Notes: a model not told the origin generated them from the sequence alone. Positions 27,401-35,812 are shown, numbered from the stretch's first letter. The stretch: DNA of 64,000 bases from Gimesia chilikensis (GCF_007744075.1 NZ_CP036266.1:4697748-4761747); one strand, 5' to 3'. Made by a program: numbers and translations.

Positions 27401-27478
27401 GGGTTGTGGGCTGCCAGTGTCAGTAAAAGGGTCAGCTCCCCCATTGTAAAGGGGAGTCTGACCTGACACCATGGGCAC
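24452..27478 (-). CDS. TPR - FG-GAP/VCBS - ASPIC/UnbV protein (CRTAC1-like)
   Basis: Up to 1008 residues. One membrane anchor (about 37-58, LTVILLVLITIGLALWFAGVF) is followed by about ten TPR units (70-430). A seven-blade-type FG-GAP/VCBS region (about 475-900) follows, with Ca-binding loops such as DLNGDGWPDLYL, DLNQDGFDDVYI, DADADGLLDLFI and DADLDGLQDLVV. It ends with an ASPIC/UnbV domain (about 930-1000; IGTTVRLKTSGQ, QLTAGDGYQASNQ). Such proteins are membrane-anchored and exported, with unknown function. It lies directly after the RND pump gene. The first about 25 codons are made from a REP-like palindrome (27417-27469), and no ribosome-binding site is evident before GTG 27478 or ATG 27472. 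The true start may be the TTG/GTG pair at about residues 28-29. Confidence 0.85.
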   Translation of the reverse strand: MPMVSGQTPLYNGGADPFTDTGSPQPRWLVAQKRHIELLRLTVILLVLITIGLALWFAGVFEPDPSAQLKRGAHAFREQQYAEAKRELLPVLESPSHADDAAMLLAEIAIKEGDFEAAIQYYDRIPDNQSRDCYQARTRSGEYYLFQLKQLSLALDQFERAYQFFPDDGLILERLSFIYGLSTQTWKAVPIRIKLLQQKELNPVVLYLLSMSDRSLENPQLFADYEQAAPHDPLVQLMLARLDVDEQKYAAAQQRLLKLIQIQPELSQAQVLLGQTLLKLQTPNTFQKWQSELPEPVREHPDIWNVEGQWYQQQGNQQAAIHCFAQTLKRDATNPTACYQLGQLLKQTGDTKAAEQLLEYSQKLQTYEGLVKVVYGDKELPAAEKTVQLARELGLVWEAYGWSRAALLLDPHLSWAKQTIDELQGELKKLPLVRTDPGLNPIRDLSLPESSETTPDMEAQKSGKEAAKTDSQIAFTDVTTDAGIEFQYFNGHPWPETQHKMYEFTGGGVGVLDLNGDGWPDLYLTQGTRWPVDERATEFLDRIYLNQGDGTFRDVTKQTGIQENGFSQGVTIGDLNQDGFDDVYIGNIGQNRLYLNNGDGTFSEVEEARGSANDWTTSCLMADLNGDAAPEIYAVNYLSGADVFDRVCQNADGSSRSCMPLNFPAAQDQLYLNSKDGSLKNVTTDTGIEVPAGKGLGIVAADFTGNGYPSLFIANDAVANFFFVNQGTEKLHFTEQALLSGLALNAQGRTEACMGIAAGDADADGLLDLFITNYYRETNTLYRQIGPDEFVDATQSANLAESSLYLLGFGTQFLDADLDGLQDLVVVNGHVEDLRKMETPWQMRPQFLKNQGQGRFEELKADKLGAFFQKPRLGRGMARLDWNRDGRAEVAVSSLDQPVVLLENRTKDAGNRLVVRLTGTESNRDAIGTTVRLKTSGQTLMRQLTAGDGYQASNQRSLVFGLGPDQQVSELEVNWPSGLKQRFTGIAANQELHLIEGQAEPFRIRSYE
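27417..27469. repeat. REP-like palindromic element
   Basis: The 53-base element has perfect 7-bp terminal inverted repeats, GTGTCAG (27417-27423) and CTGACAC (27463-27469). An inner inverted pair, GGTCAGCTCCCC and GGGGAGTCTGACC, matches with one bulge and encloses an A/T-rich loop. The AAAAGGGTCAG motif resembles REP sequences linked to REP-associated tyrosine transposases. Only one copy is in this window and no such transposase is seen. The type is inferred from structure. Confidence 0.5.
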
Positions 27479-27483
27479 GTTGT

Positions 27484-30400
27484 TTAAACCGTGACATTCT
27501 CCTTTTCCTGCGCATCGACATCAGATGCAGTTGCAGGCTGGGTTTTGAACTGCTGAGCGACACTGGGCCTGAACAGATTGATGACCGAATGCTTGGCATC
27601 CATCGTCAGACTGAACAGCGTCGGCACGAGGACCAGCGTAAACAGCGTCGAAACAATCAGGCCCCCCAGCACCACACTTCCCAGACCGCGATAAAGTTCA
27701 CTCCCGGCACCGGGAAACAGCACCAGGGGCAGCAGCCCGAGTACCGTAGTGGTCGTCGTCATGAAAATCGGTCGGATACGTGTGCGGATACTTTCCAGAA
27801 TTGCTTCGCGAGGCGTCATCCCATCTTCATTGATATGGTTCAACGACTGGTGAATGATCAGAATCGGGTTATTCACCACGGTACCAATCAGGATCACGAA
27901 GCCGAGCATCGTCAGCACATCCAGGGTCTGCAGCATAAACAGGTTCAATACACTGAGCCCCAGAATTCCACCGACTGCCCCCAGGGGGACACTGAAAATA
28001 ATCACGAACGGATACAGCCACGATTCGAACAATGCTGCCATCAACAGATAAGTAATCATCAATGCCAGCAGCACGTTGAACTGTAGTGCCGCCCAGGTAT
28101 CGCGGAGCTTATCAGCGGTCCCTGAGAGCATAATCCGGTAACCGCCATCCAGTTGACCACTGTCCCGCATAGGCTGGACAATTTCATCCTGGATTCTCTG
28201 CATCGCATCTTCCAGTGCCATCGCTTCAGGCGGAGAAACTTCGATAGTAATTGCCCGTTGTCGTTCGCGGTGATTCACCTGTTCCGGACCGCTGGTGATT
28301 TCTACATTCGCTAATGCTTCCAGTGGGACCAGAGATCCCATTGGCGTCGCGACCGAAAGGGCTTTCACGTCCTGGGTATTCTGAATGTGGCGGGACTGCC
28401 CAACGATCGAGAGATCAATTTTATCGCCGCCCAGGTAATAGTCACCGGCAAAAGCACCATCGACCAGCGCGTTGGCTGTATATCCCAGATCGGCACTGCT
28501 TACTCCCATTTCTGCAGCCTGCACCAGTTTGGGCTGAATGTGCACTTCAGGACTGGACAGGTCCAGACTGGGAACGGGACGCACCTGGGCGTCGGGAATC
28601 ATCCCCTTAACTTTCCCCAGAATCTGCCCCCCCATGCCGACCAGCTTCTGCAGATCGGGCCCGATGATTTCAACTTCGACAGTACGGCCGCCTGTCAAAC
28701 CCTGTTCGAACAGACTCGATTGCTTGGCAACCGCGAAAGTTCCTTCCAGCTTGGCTCCCGCCTGCTGGACCAGAGGAATCAGTTCACCTACGCGTTGGGA
28801 ATCATGGGCGCGAATCCCCATAAAGACCATGCGTCCGCGGGCCACGAAAAAGAAATCGCCGATCACCGGATAATCCAGGCTTTTAGCTTCTTCGCTTTCG
28901 GGGTCAACAATATCCCAGTAAGGCCGCAGGTCCGATTCGACCGCTTCCCCCAGTTCCATCAACTGGTTCATGTTGTAGCCGGGAGGGGGAAGCAGAATAC
29001 AGAAAATCAGATTACGGTTACCTGTCGGCAGGTATTCCACTTTTGGCCAGAGCTGCCAGCTGATACCGAAGGCGGCTCCCACCAGAACGCCGGTTACTAC
29101 CAGGCGTCTCAACAATCCTTTCTGAATCCAGCTGTTCATTCCCACAACGGATTTCACAAACAGAGCGCCCGCAGATTCGATCGGAGTGATAATCACTCTC
29201 TGCAAGCGGCCTTTTCTCACCGGTTGCTCGGGTTCGGGATTGTCGACAACCCGCATATCCTCAATGTCCTGTCCCTCCCGTTTGTGTAACAGACGGGCCG
29301 AGGCAGTGGAAATCAATGTCATCGAGACCAGCAGCGAAAGTCCGACTGCGGCACTGATCGCCAGGGCAATATCCTGGAACAGTTGACCGGCTTCTTCCTG
29401 AATGAAGACCACCGGCAGGAAGACGGCAATCGTGGTCAGAGTGGAAGCCAGCACCGCGCCCCAGACTTCCTGGGTCCCTTTGATGGCCGCCCGGAAGGGA
29501 GACTCACCCAATGAGTATCTGCGGAAAATATTTTCCAGAACCACCACCGCGTTATCCACAAGCATCCCGACGGCAAACGCCAGACCAGCCAGACTGATCA
29601 CGTTCAACGAACGTCCCATCAGTCCCAGAATCAGGAAGGTGCCGATAATACTGGTGGGAATTGCCAGCCCCACCACCAGGGCCCCGCGGGCAAACCAGAA
29701 GCCGGCCCCAATGATCAGCGCCAGACAGACTGCGAAAAACCAGGGGGAGATATAAGCAGCAGCGACGGCAGACAAAATAATAAACGGCACCACAATCAGG
29801 GTGCGAATTCCCAGATGCAGAAACGACATCAGAACGATCATCGTCAAAGCACCACCGATAAAGATGTTGTTCTTCACCAGGTCGACTGAGGAATAGATAT
29901 AGTCGGTTTCATCATAAACCTGAACCAGCTGTAAGCCACGGGCTTTGAGAATTGTTTCATCAATCTCTTTAGCGGCTTCGCGGAGTCCGTTCATAATATC
30001 CAGCACGTTGGCGCCGGTTTCGCGGATACAGTTCACCGCGATACTCGATTCGCCAAAACGTCGTACCAGGCCATCCGGTTTTTTGTAACCCAGGCGGACT
30101 TCTGCAACGTCCCGTACATAGACTGGCGCGCCATCGCGAACCGCCAGCAGCTGATTTTCCACTTCTTCAATATTGCGGAACTGCCCCAGAGTACGCACCA
30201 CCCAGCGACGTTTGCCTTCCCAGAAATCACCGGCGGAAGTGTCTTCATTCTGGCCGCGCAACACGCGACGCACATCGGCGATCGTCAACTGGCGCGCGGC
30301 GAGTTGTTCGGAGTCGACAACCACCTGCAGTTCATCTTCCAGCCCCCCCAGCACGTTTGACTGGGAAACGCCGGCCACACGTTCGAAGCGGGCTTCAATT

Positions 30401-31041
30401 TCATCTTCCGCGAAACGCCGCAGCTTGGTGACCTCAATATCTTCCTTGGGCAGAATTTCTCCGCGGACATCAGGATATTCATCAGACAGCATTCGCAGGC
30501 GCAACATCGCCAGTCCGGGATTGGGAGTTTTTCGAATCACTTCCAGACGGTCTTTGAGTTCCGGATGCTTCTCTCCAAACGCGACAATTTTTTCTTCAGA
30601 GGGAAGACGGCTGCTGAGAATGAACCAGGCAATCGGACGGTCCGCAGCGTTCGCAGTACTGATGATGGGCTGATCGGCGTCTTCCGGGTATTCGGGAACC
30701 TGCTGCAGGCGCGAGTTGACCTTAAGCAGGGCTTCGTCCATGTTGGTGCCAACCAGGAACTCCAGCGTAATGGTTCCCTTGGAGTCGGCACTTTCCGAAC
30801 TCAGTTTGGTGATGCCTTCCACACTCTTGAGCTGTTCTTCCTGTTCCAGCACAATTTCGCGTTCGACTTCCTGGGGACTGGCACCGGGCCAGCGTGTTTC
30901 GACGGTGATGGTGGGCCGCTGAACTTCGGGCGTCAGCTGCATCGGCATACGAGTCAGAGCGACCAGACCGAAGAGGACCGTCATCAGCACACCAACGGTC
31001 ACTTTAACCGGATTATGGACAATGGCTGTAATCAAATTCAT
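27484..31041 (-). CDS. RND-family efflux pump permease
   Basis: 1185 residues, longer than the usual 1020-1050, with extra hydrophobic segments after TM2-3 (around 390-460). The N-terminal TM1 is VHNPVKVTVGVLMTVLFGLVAL. The first porter domain follows (about 45-335), then TM2-6 with the proton-relay region LAFAVGMLVDNAVVVLENIFRR, where the usual Asp-Asp pair is Asp-Asn. The second porter domain spans about 680-925 and TM8-12 follow, with GFVILIGTVVNNPILIIHQSLNHI. The C-terminus is a 45-residue soluble tail. It would export organic compounds using proton motive force with the adaptor upstream (12 bases) and an unlinked outer-membrane channel. The start has GAGGAA eight bases upstream. The substrate is not known. 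Confidence 0.92.
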   Translation of the reverse strand: MNLITAIVHNPVKVTVGVLMTVLFGLVALTRMPMQLTPEVQRPTITVETRWPGASPQEVEREIVLEQEEQLKSVEGITKLSSESADSKGTITLEFLVGTNMDEALLKVNSRLQQVPEYPEDADQPIISTANAADRPIAWFILSSRLPSEEKIVAFGEKHPELKDRLEVIRKTPNPGLAMLRLRMLSDEYPDVRGEILPKEDIEVTKLRRFAEDEIEARFERVAGVSQSNVLGGLEDELQVVVDSEQLAARQLTIADVRRVLRGQNEDTSAGDFWEGKRRWVVRTLGQFRNIEEVENQLLAVRDGAPVYVRDVAEVRLGYKKPDGLVRRFGESSIAVNCIRETGANVLDIMNGLREAAKEIDETILKARGLQLVQVYDETDYIYSSVDLVKNNIFIGGALTMIVLMSFLHLGIRTLIVVPFIILSAVAAAYISPWFFAVCLALIIGAGFWFARGALVVGLAIPTSIIGTFLILGLMGRSLNVISLAGLAFAVGMLVDNAVVVLENIFRRYSLGESPFRAAIKGTQEVWGAVLASTLTTIAVFLPVVFIQEEAGQLFQDIALAISAAVGLSLLVSMTLISTASARLLHKREGQDIEDMRVVDNPEPEQPVRKGRLQRVIITPIESAGALFVKSVVGMNSWIQKGLLRRLVVTGVLVGAAFGISWQLWPKVEYLPTGNRNLIFCILLPPPGYNMNQLMELGEAVESDLRPYWDIVDPESEEAKSLDYPVIGDFFFVARGRMVFMGIRAHDSQRVGELIPLVQQAGAKLEGTFAVAKQSSLFEQGLTGGRTVEVEIIGPDLQKLVGMGGQILGKVKGMIPDAQVRPVPSLDLSSPEVHIQPKLVQAAEMGVSSADLGYTANALVDGAFAGDYYLGGDKIDLSIVGQSRHIQNTQDVKALSVATPMGSLVPLEALANVEITSGPEQVNHRERQRAITIEVSPPEAMALEDAMQRIQDEIVQPMRDSGQLDGGYRIMLSGTADKLRDTWAALQFNVLLALMITYLLMAALFESWLYPFVIIFSVPLGAVGGILGLSVLNLFMLQTLDVLTMLGFVILIGTVVNNPILIIHQSLNHINEDGMTPREAILESIRTRIRPIFMTTTTTVLGLLPLVLFPGAGSELYRGLGSVVLGGLIVSTLFTLVLVPTLFSLTMDAKHSVINLFRPSVAQQFKTQPATASDVDAQEKENVTV

Positions 31042-31053
31042 GATGGTTCCTCA

Positions 31054-32352
31054 TTAACCCTTGATGTCGATGGCTTTGGACTTGGGTTCTGCATCGGGAG
31101 ACAGAACTTCAGAAATCACCACGTCCTGACCGGGGCGCAGACGCTCGTTACCACGGATCACAACCTGCTGCCCCGGTTTCAGATCTCCCTTAACCTGAAT
31201 CAGGCGGCCTTGTGCCACCCCAACCTGCACCGGCACTGCCCGGGCTTTGCCCTGCTTTTTATTATCTGCAGCAGGATCGACGACATAGACCATTGGTGTC
31301 GGGCCGCCCAATACCAGGGCATCCTTGGAAACCAGCAGCGCTGACTGCTGAGGTCCGGTAGGCAGAACCGCACGGGCCAGCATCCCTGATTTCAACAGGG
31401 GACCGCCATCCTTAGTAATTGTATTTTTCAGACGGACTTTGACGGGAAACGTACGGGCACGGACATCGGCCTGCGGTACGATTAAGGCAACTTTTCCCGT
31501 AAAGACCTGGTTGGGAATCGCGGGGACTTCCACCCGGACTTCCATTCCCAGCCGCACGTGGGGGACGTGATTTTCCAGCACCTGCACACTGACATCGACC
31601 TGATCCAGAGCGATGACTTCAGCCACAAGTTCGCCAGAGTTCACCCACTGACCGACTTCGGTATGTTCGGCGACCACGTATCCATCAAAGGGAGTAATGA
31701 TCGTGTGTTTGACCACTTTACTTTCAAGTTCATCGACGAGCGCCTGCTGCATGGCTACGCGGGCCCGGGCCTGATCAATTTTCTCTTTGCGAGGCCCCTC
31801 GACAGCCAGTTGATAAGCGGACTGTGCTTCTTCGAACATTTCGTCAGCACGAATCGATTCGGAAACAACCTGCTGAATGTCATCATCGTTAACAGCTTTG
31901 CGGGCATACAGGGATTCCAGACGTTTACGGCGTTTCGTCTGGTATTCGCTCTCGGCCCGGGCCGCCTGCATCAGTGCACGGGCCCGTTTGATTTCATCCG
32001 GACGCGAACCGTTCTCCATCTCTTCCAGTTCGTGCTTCCTCAGTTGCAGTTCTGCCTTTTCTGCAGCCACTTCCAGCTTAATCGTATTCGTCAACAGCTG
32101 GGCCAGCGGTTGTTTCGCTTTGACAAAATCCCCTTCATTGACGGGGAACTCAGCCACACGCCCGCCGACGGCACTGCCGATCACACTGCGTTTAATGGGG
32201 AGTACGGTTCCGACAAACGTCTGTCCCGAAGCAAGATCCTTCTGGACGACTTCTGCCACCGCAACAGGGGCCGGCCCCCGCTGGGCACAGACAGTCTGTG
32301 CATTGATGATCAATACAGCGAGTGCTGCGACTATTCCGGTTGCAAATCTCAT
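31054..32352 (-). CDS. RND efflux periplasmic adaptor (membrane-fusion protein)
   Basis: 432 residues from ATG 32352. The in-frame ATG at 32370 is less likely because GAGGAAG lies three bases before 32352. Signal peptide MRFATGIVAALAVLIINAQTVCA, then a lipoyl/barrel-sandwich half (VAEVVQKDLASGQTFVGTVLP, SVIGSAVGGRVAEFPVNEGDFVKAKQPLAQL). A long alpha-hairpin coiled coil (about 90-210) follows, then the second lipoyl half (HTIITPFDGYVVAEHTEVGQWVNSGELVAEV), a beta-barrel and a membrane-proximal domain ending LKPGQQVVIRGNERLRPGQDVVI. It links the inner-membrane pump to the outer membrane. It is the middle gene of marR-adaptor-pump on the minus strand, 60 bases after the regulator. Confidence 0.9.
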   Translation of the reverse strand: MRFATGIVAALAVLIINAQTVCAQRGPAPVAVAEVVQKDLASGQTFVGTVLPIKRSVIGSAVGGRVAEFPVNEGDFVKAKQPLAQLLTNTIKLEVAAEKAELQLRKHELEEMENGSRPDEIKRARALMQAARAESEYQTKRRKRLESLYARKAVNDDDIQQVVSESIRADEMFEEAQSAYQLAVEGPRKEKIDQARARVAMQQALVDELESKVVKHTIITPFDGYVVAEHTEVGQWVNSGELVAEVIALDQVDVSVQVLENHVPHVRLGMEVRVEVPAIPNQVFTGKVALIVPQADVRARTFPVKVRLKNTITKDGGPLLKSGMLARAVLPTGPQQSALLVSKDALVLGGPTPMVYVVDPAADNKKQGKARAVPVQVGVAQGRLIQVKGDLKPGQQVVIRGNERLRPGQDVVISEVLSPDAEPKSKAIDIKG

Positions 32353-32412
32353 AAACTTCCTCAACGTCATATCAAGTAGTCGTAAGTAGTCAGCTTCATC
32401 CTGAATCTTGTT

Positions 32413-32868
32413 TCAGACCGCCTCAAACTCAGGGAGTTTGACTCCCAGATTTTCCTGCACCTGCATCAACAGGGATTTCAGTGTCTCCACCTGTTCGGCG
32501 GTCATGCCTTTGGTTGCTTTTTTTCTGAGCCGCTTCAGACAGGAAACCATCTTGGACCAGATCGGTTTCGCTTCCGGCAGAACCTGTAGAACCTTCCGCC
32601 GCCGGTCTTCCGGATCACTTTCGCGTTTGATCCACTGATCGCGTTCCATTCGATCCAGAATCCGCACGAGGGTCGGAGGTTCGATCATCATTCGCTCAGC
32701 GAGTTCCACCTGGGACAGGGGACCTGCATAGACCAGCCAGCCAATCACCTGAAACTGTCGGAAGGTGATCCCGTAAGGAATCAATTCCTGATTCAACGCA
32801 TCCTGATAGGAATGCGAAGTCATCGTAATCCAGTAACCGATGCTCTCTTCAAAATCGTATTGCAACAT
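32413..32868 (-). CDS. MarR-family transcriptional regulator
   Basis: 151 residues from ATG 32868. A strong ribosome-binding site AAGGAGGTG precedes it; a GTG at 32874 falls inside that site and cannot be the start. MarR fold: N-terminal dimer helix (SIGYWITMTSHSYQDALNQELIPYG), winged HTH (about 55-110) with the recognition region SQVELAERMMIEPPTLVRILDRMERDQWIKRESDPEDRRRKVLQVL, the typical DxRR wing, and a C-terminal dimer helix. It heads the efflux operon and a palindrome overlaps its promoter (32902-32916). It is therefore likely an autorepressor of the pump, released by small aromatic or lipophilic ligands (inference from family). Confidence 0.9.
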   Translation of the reverse strand: MLQYDFEESIGYWITMTSHSYQDALNQELIPYGITFRQFQVIGWLVYAGPLSQVELAERMMIEPPTLVRILDRMERDQWIKRESDPEDRRRKVLQVLPEAKPIWSKMVSCLKRLRKKATKGMTAEQVETLKSLLMQVQENLGVKLPEFEAV

Positions 32869-32901
32869 CAGCACCTCCTTCGGAGTGAACGCCCCTGATT
32901 G

Positions 32902-32916
32902 ATTAGCCAGGCTAAT
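32902..32916. promoter_or_regulatory. MarR-type operator palindrome
   Basis: ATTAGCC-A-GGCTAAT, a perfect 7+1+7 inverted repeat 34 bases upstream of the marR start. A further half-site ATTAGCC follows at 32918-32924. The arms resemble the SlyA/MarR-type box (TTAGC...GCTAA). It lies at the expected transcription start of the minus-strand promoter, so binding would block initiation. Confidence 0.7.
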
Positions 32917-32926
32917 TATTAGCCCT

Positions 32927-32956
32927 GTTATAATATTCAGGCATACCCTGTCGCAA
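32927..32956 (-). promoter_or_regulatory. Predicted promoter of the marR-efflux operon
   Basis: On the minus strand, TTGCGA (-35, 32951-32956) and TATAAC (-10, 32927-32932) are separated by 18 bases. The predicted start falls near 32919, next to the MarR-type palindrome. Confidence 0.5.
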
Positions 32957-33105
32957 TAGCGAATCGCCGGGATACAAGGGCTTTAGGCCGATTGCTGCTG
33001 AAATCAAGCGGAAAATGCGAGGCAAAGCGGGTAGCTCAAAGTGGACATTAAGGGCATCTATCAATGCCCTGAACAGTTTCAGGCGGGAGACACTGCAAAA
33101 AAGAA

Positions 33106-34341
33106 TTAAAACGCGTTCGCGGGGCGGGCGTTTTTGTCAGGCTGCTGGCCTGCAGCGGAAAGGTTCAAGACACAGCGAAAACCAACATCCGGGCTGGGAG
33201 TCCGCATGTTTTCTCCGGCCCTTTTCCAGGCTTTCCAGGAATCTTTCGCGCCACGGGCCACTCGTTCCCCCGATACAACCGGCAGCTTGGGACCGGTCCA
33301 GTCACGGACGACGCCGGCATCGGAGCGGGCCAGCGCCGCTTTGTAGGCATCGGGAGAATACCAGTCATCGCACCATTCCCGGGCGTTGCCCGCCATGTCG
33401 TAAACTCCGTAGGGACTCTTGTCTCCCGGAAAACTTTTCACCGGATCTATTTGTCCGGGTTGACGGTTCTTGTGCCAGAGCGGGCGACCATCACCCCAGG
33501 GATACTGAAATCCCAGTTCGCCCCGCGCGGCTTTCTCCCACTGCGTTTCCAGGGGCAACTGCTTGCCCATGGTTCGCGCGTAATTGATGGCGTCGGTATA
33601 CGCGATGCCCATGGCCGGGATGTTCCCTTCCGCCTGATCATTACCCGCCGGTTCGGGAATTTTGCCTTTCGCGGCGATCATTTCCGAACGCCAGCGGCGA
33701 TATTGTTCGAGTGTGACTTCATGCAGATCGATATAAAACGCGTTCTGAAAAATCGAAAACTGCGGCTGTGCATTCGGATCGCCGGATTCGACTCCCTGAA
33801 TCGAAACGCCGGCAGGGACCAGCGCCATCTCGGAGTAATCGCGGTCACAGCGAATCCGCCGGGGAAAGCCTTCTGCAGAATAGCCATATTCTGGCAACGC
33901 AGTGAATCCCTTGGGAAGTTTAAATGTAGAACTGGGCTGGGTTGTCTCACCCGTCGCCTCCGGCTGAATGACGGTAAAAGTGGAAGCATTCAATCCCGGT
34001 TCGGCAGGGGGTACCACTGCGAACTCTTCTCCGCGGGCGCGATTGGGATCGGGCTTCTGAATCTGGTAATTGTGCAGATAATCGACTAACTCAAAATGAT
34101 CTTCCGGGTCTCCCTCCAGTTCCGCCGGCTGTGTAGACCGGGAAGGCTGCGGTTCCACTTTACGAGGCTTTAACTGCGGTGCCCGCATATTGGAACGATT
34201 TGAGGAAGGTGACCTGGCTTTGTCCTCTTCTGTAAAGCTCCCCACCTTGCCTCCACCGTCACCACAACTGGTCAGCAGCAGTGCAAGCAGACAACATGAC
34301 ACAGAAAAGCGAAATCCGGCGGTCTTCGATAACAGAGGCAT
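33106..34341 (-). CDS. Lipoprotein with SUMF1/FGE-like domain
   Basis: 411 residues from ATG 34341; a TTG at 34371 is in frame but less likely. The signal peptide ends LLALLLTSCGDGGG, a lipobox with Cys at about 26, so it is probably membrane-anchored. A Pro/Ser-rich linker (about 30-160) leads to a SUMF1-type domain (about 180-400): MALVPAGVSIQGVESG, FYIDLHEVTLEQYRRW, GKQLPLETQWEKAARGELGFQYPWGD, YDMAGNAREWCDDWY and VGFRCVLNL. True formylglycine-generating enzymes need two Cys near the C-terminus. Here only the GFRC one is present, and the position of the other holds Lys/Trp (KDSWKAWKRAG). It is therefore more likely a binding or other non-FGE member. It is the last gene after the deoxyribosyltransferase and HD genes. 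Confidence 0.8.
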   Translation of the reverse strand: MPLLSKTAGFRFSVSCCLLALLLTSCGDGGGKVGSFTEEDKARSPSSNRSNMRAPQLKPRKVEPQPSRSTQPAELEGDPEDHFELVDYLHNYQIQKPDPNRARGEEFAVVPPAEPGLNASTFTVIQPEATGETTQPSSTFKLPKGFTALPEYGYSAEGFPRRIRCDRDYSEMALVPAGVSIQGVESGDPNAQPQFSIFQNAFYIDLHEVTLEQYRRWRSEMIAAKGKIPEPAGNDQAEGNIPAMGIAYTDAINYARTMGKQLPLETQWEKAARGELGFQYPWGDGRPLWHKNRQPGQIDPVKSFPGDKSPYGVYDMAGNAREWCDDWYSPDAYKAALARSDAGVVRDWTGPKLPVVSGERVARGAKDSWKAWKRAGENMRTPSPDVGFRCVLNLSAAGQQPDKNARPANAF

Positions 34342-34438
34342 GATCAGTACCAGGGAAGCAGAGTGAGTCAAATGAAAAGAGACAGACTATCCTGATTCTA
34401 ACAACCACGAGACAGATTAACAGCCCTTTTCAGGCCGT

Positions 34439-35776
34439 TCAGCCGTTTTCCCGGACTGCGTCGATCAGCAGCGATTTGAAATCACTCATCGTTTTACATT
34501 CAGTCGCAATCCGGGGATGCGCAAAAACGCGCACCCGTTTGACGAAATCATCAAACTGCTTGCGCGCCAGCGTATCTACCACGGGAGAGACGACGTGCAG
34601 CGGCTGATATTGTGCTTCGCGCGGCGAATAGATCTCCACGTTGAATTCCACTTCCCGATGCGTGGGCGGTGCGTCGATCAGAACGTCGGTCGCATCGACC
34701 TGCTGATTTAACCGCTGTGTGAGGCGCGCTGCCAGTTGTTCGCTCCAGTGGACCAGTGAAGAGACCGGCCGATGCGCAATCAGTTCGAAGACTTCAGACG
34801 ACTCGTAGAAACTGAATTCAGCCACCCGTTTATAGAGCACACGTTTGTTACTGAAAATCCCTTCCACAAGTCGTTCGCAGTCAGTCCCCTGTGCTTCCTT
34901 GCGGAGTACGGAAATGGAATCGGACTCGGTGAGTTGGAAATACTCGGCGAGATCCAGCCTGGGATAGAGATGATAAAATGCGCGGGCAAACATCGTACTC
35001 GCCGCACGAACCGCGTGATGCCAGTAGACTTCACTGAACATCACATAACGGGCAAACACCATCAACTCGGCTGCCGTTTTGCCCTTGGAACCAATCGCCA
35101 GTCCATCACCGCACTCGTTAACCATCAACGACTGGATCAGTCGCTTTTTATCGTAGTTACGACCATAAGGCACGCCCGCGTGGAGACTGTCGCGATCGAG
35201 GTAGTCCATCTTGTCGATGTCAATCGGGCCGGAGAGAATCGAACGCACCAGTCGCATGCGGGGTGTATCCGAACTCGGTACCAGAATATCCAGCACTTCG
35301 GAAGGTTCAATGCCCCACTCTTCCCGCAGGATCTTCGGCAGTTCGTGTCCTTCCGAGAGAAACTCCCGGGCAAACTGCTCGTGCCGGGGAATGCCTTCCA
35401 GTGACATATCTTCAATCAGATGACAAAACGGCCAGTGCCCCAGATCGTGCAGCAGGGCCGCTGCAATCAGCACTTCCGCCGTATGCACGTCCACGGTCGC
35501 CGCGAAACGTTCGTCCCGTCCCAGTTGCCAGAGATACTGCAGCGCATTCTGATAAACGCCCAGCGCGTGTTCAAAACGCGTGTGCGTGGCTCCGGGATAA
35601 ACGAGCGCCGTGAAACCCAGTTGGGTGATGTGCGACAGGCGACGGAACTCGGGTGTATCGACCAGGGCCCGGACGCGACCGGTAAAAGGCACGTCCTGCT
35701 GGTAGGGAATCCGCACCAGGCCACTGCCTGACTGCAGGTTGGAGAGTTCAGGAATCTCGACATACGGGTGGTTCAT
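34439..35776 (-). CDS. HD-domain protein, SAMHD1/dGTPase-like
   Basis: 445 residues, cytosolic. The HD metal site is complete: HTRFEHALGVY (His), then LIAAALLHDLGHWPFCHLIED (His-Asp) and the distal Asp in GPIDIDKMDYLDRDS. The sequence around RLSHITQLGFTALVYPGATHTRFEH and YLDRDSLHAGVPYG is the SAMHD1-like pattern, a family of dNTP triphosphohydrolases and related phosphohydrolases. It would hydrolyse deoxynucleoside triphosphates or a related phosphate, lowering the dNTP pool (inference). It lies 36 bases downstream of a nucleoside 2-deoxyribosyltransferase-like gene on the same strand, which fits a nucleotide-salvage or nucleotide-damage role. Allosteric nucleotide sites cannot be judged by eye. 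Confidence 0.85.
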   Translation of the reverse strand: MNHPYVEIPELSNLQSGSGLVRIPYQQDVPFTGRVRALVDTPEFRRLSHITQLGFTALVYPGATHTRFEHALGVYQNALQYLWQLGRDERFAATVDVHTAEVLIAAALLHDLGHWPFCHLIEDMSLEGIPRHEQFAREFLSEGHELPKILREEWGIEPSEVLDILVPSSDTPRMRLVRSILSGPIDIDKMDYLDRDSLHAGVPYGRNYDKKRLIQSLMVNECGDGLAIGSKGKTAAELMVFARYVMFSEVYWHHAVRAASTMFARAFYHLYPRLDLAEYFQLTESDSISVLRKEAQGTDCERLVEGIFSNKRVLYKRVAEFSFYESSEVFELIAHRPVSSLVHWSEQLAARLTQRLNQQVDATDVLIDAPPTHREVEFNVEIYSPREAQYQPLHVVSPVVDTLARKQFDDFVKRVRVFAHPRIATECKTMSDFKSLLIDAVRENG

Positions 35777-35812
35777 GAAACGTCAATTCCGTTTTACGAT
35801 TTCGTGAGCCGT

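Noticed and set aside
28387-29289. 300-codon plus-strand frame opposite the RND pump
   Set aside because: Lies fully within the pump gene on the other strand and has no domain or ribosome-binding site.
33015-33587. 190-codon plus-strand frame
   Set aside because: It lies opposite the SUMF1-domain gene, is rich in Arg/Ser/Pro, and its residues mirror codon bias on the other strand.
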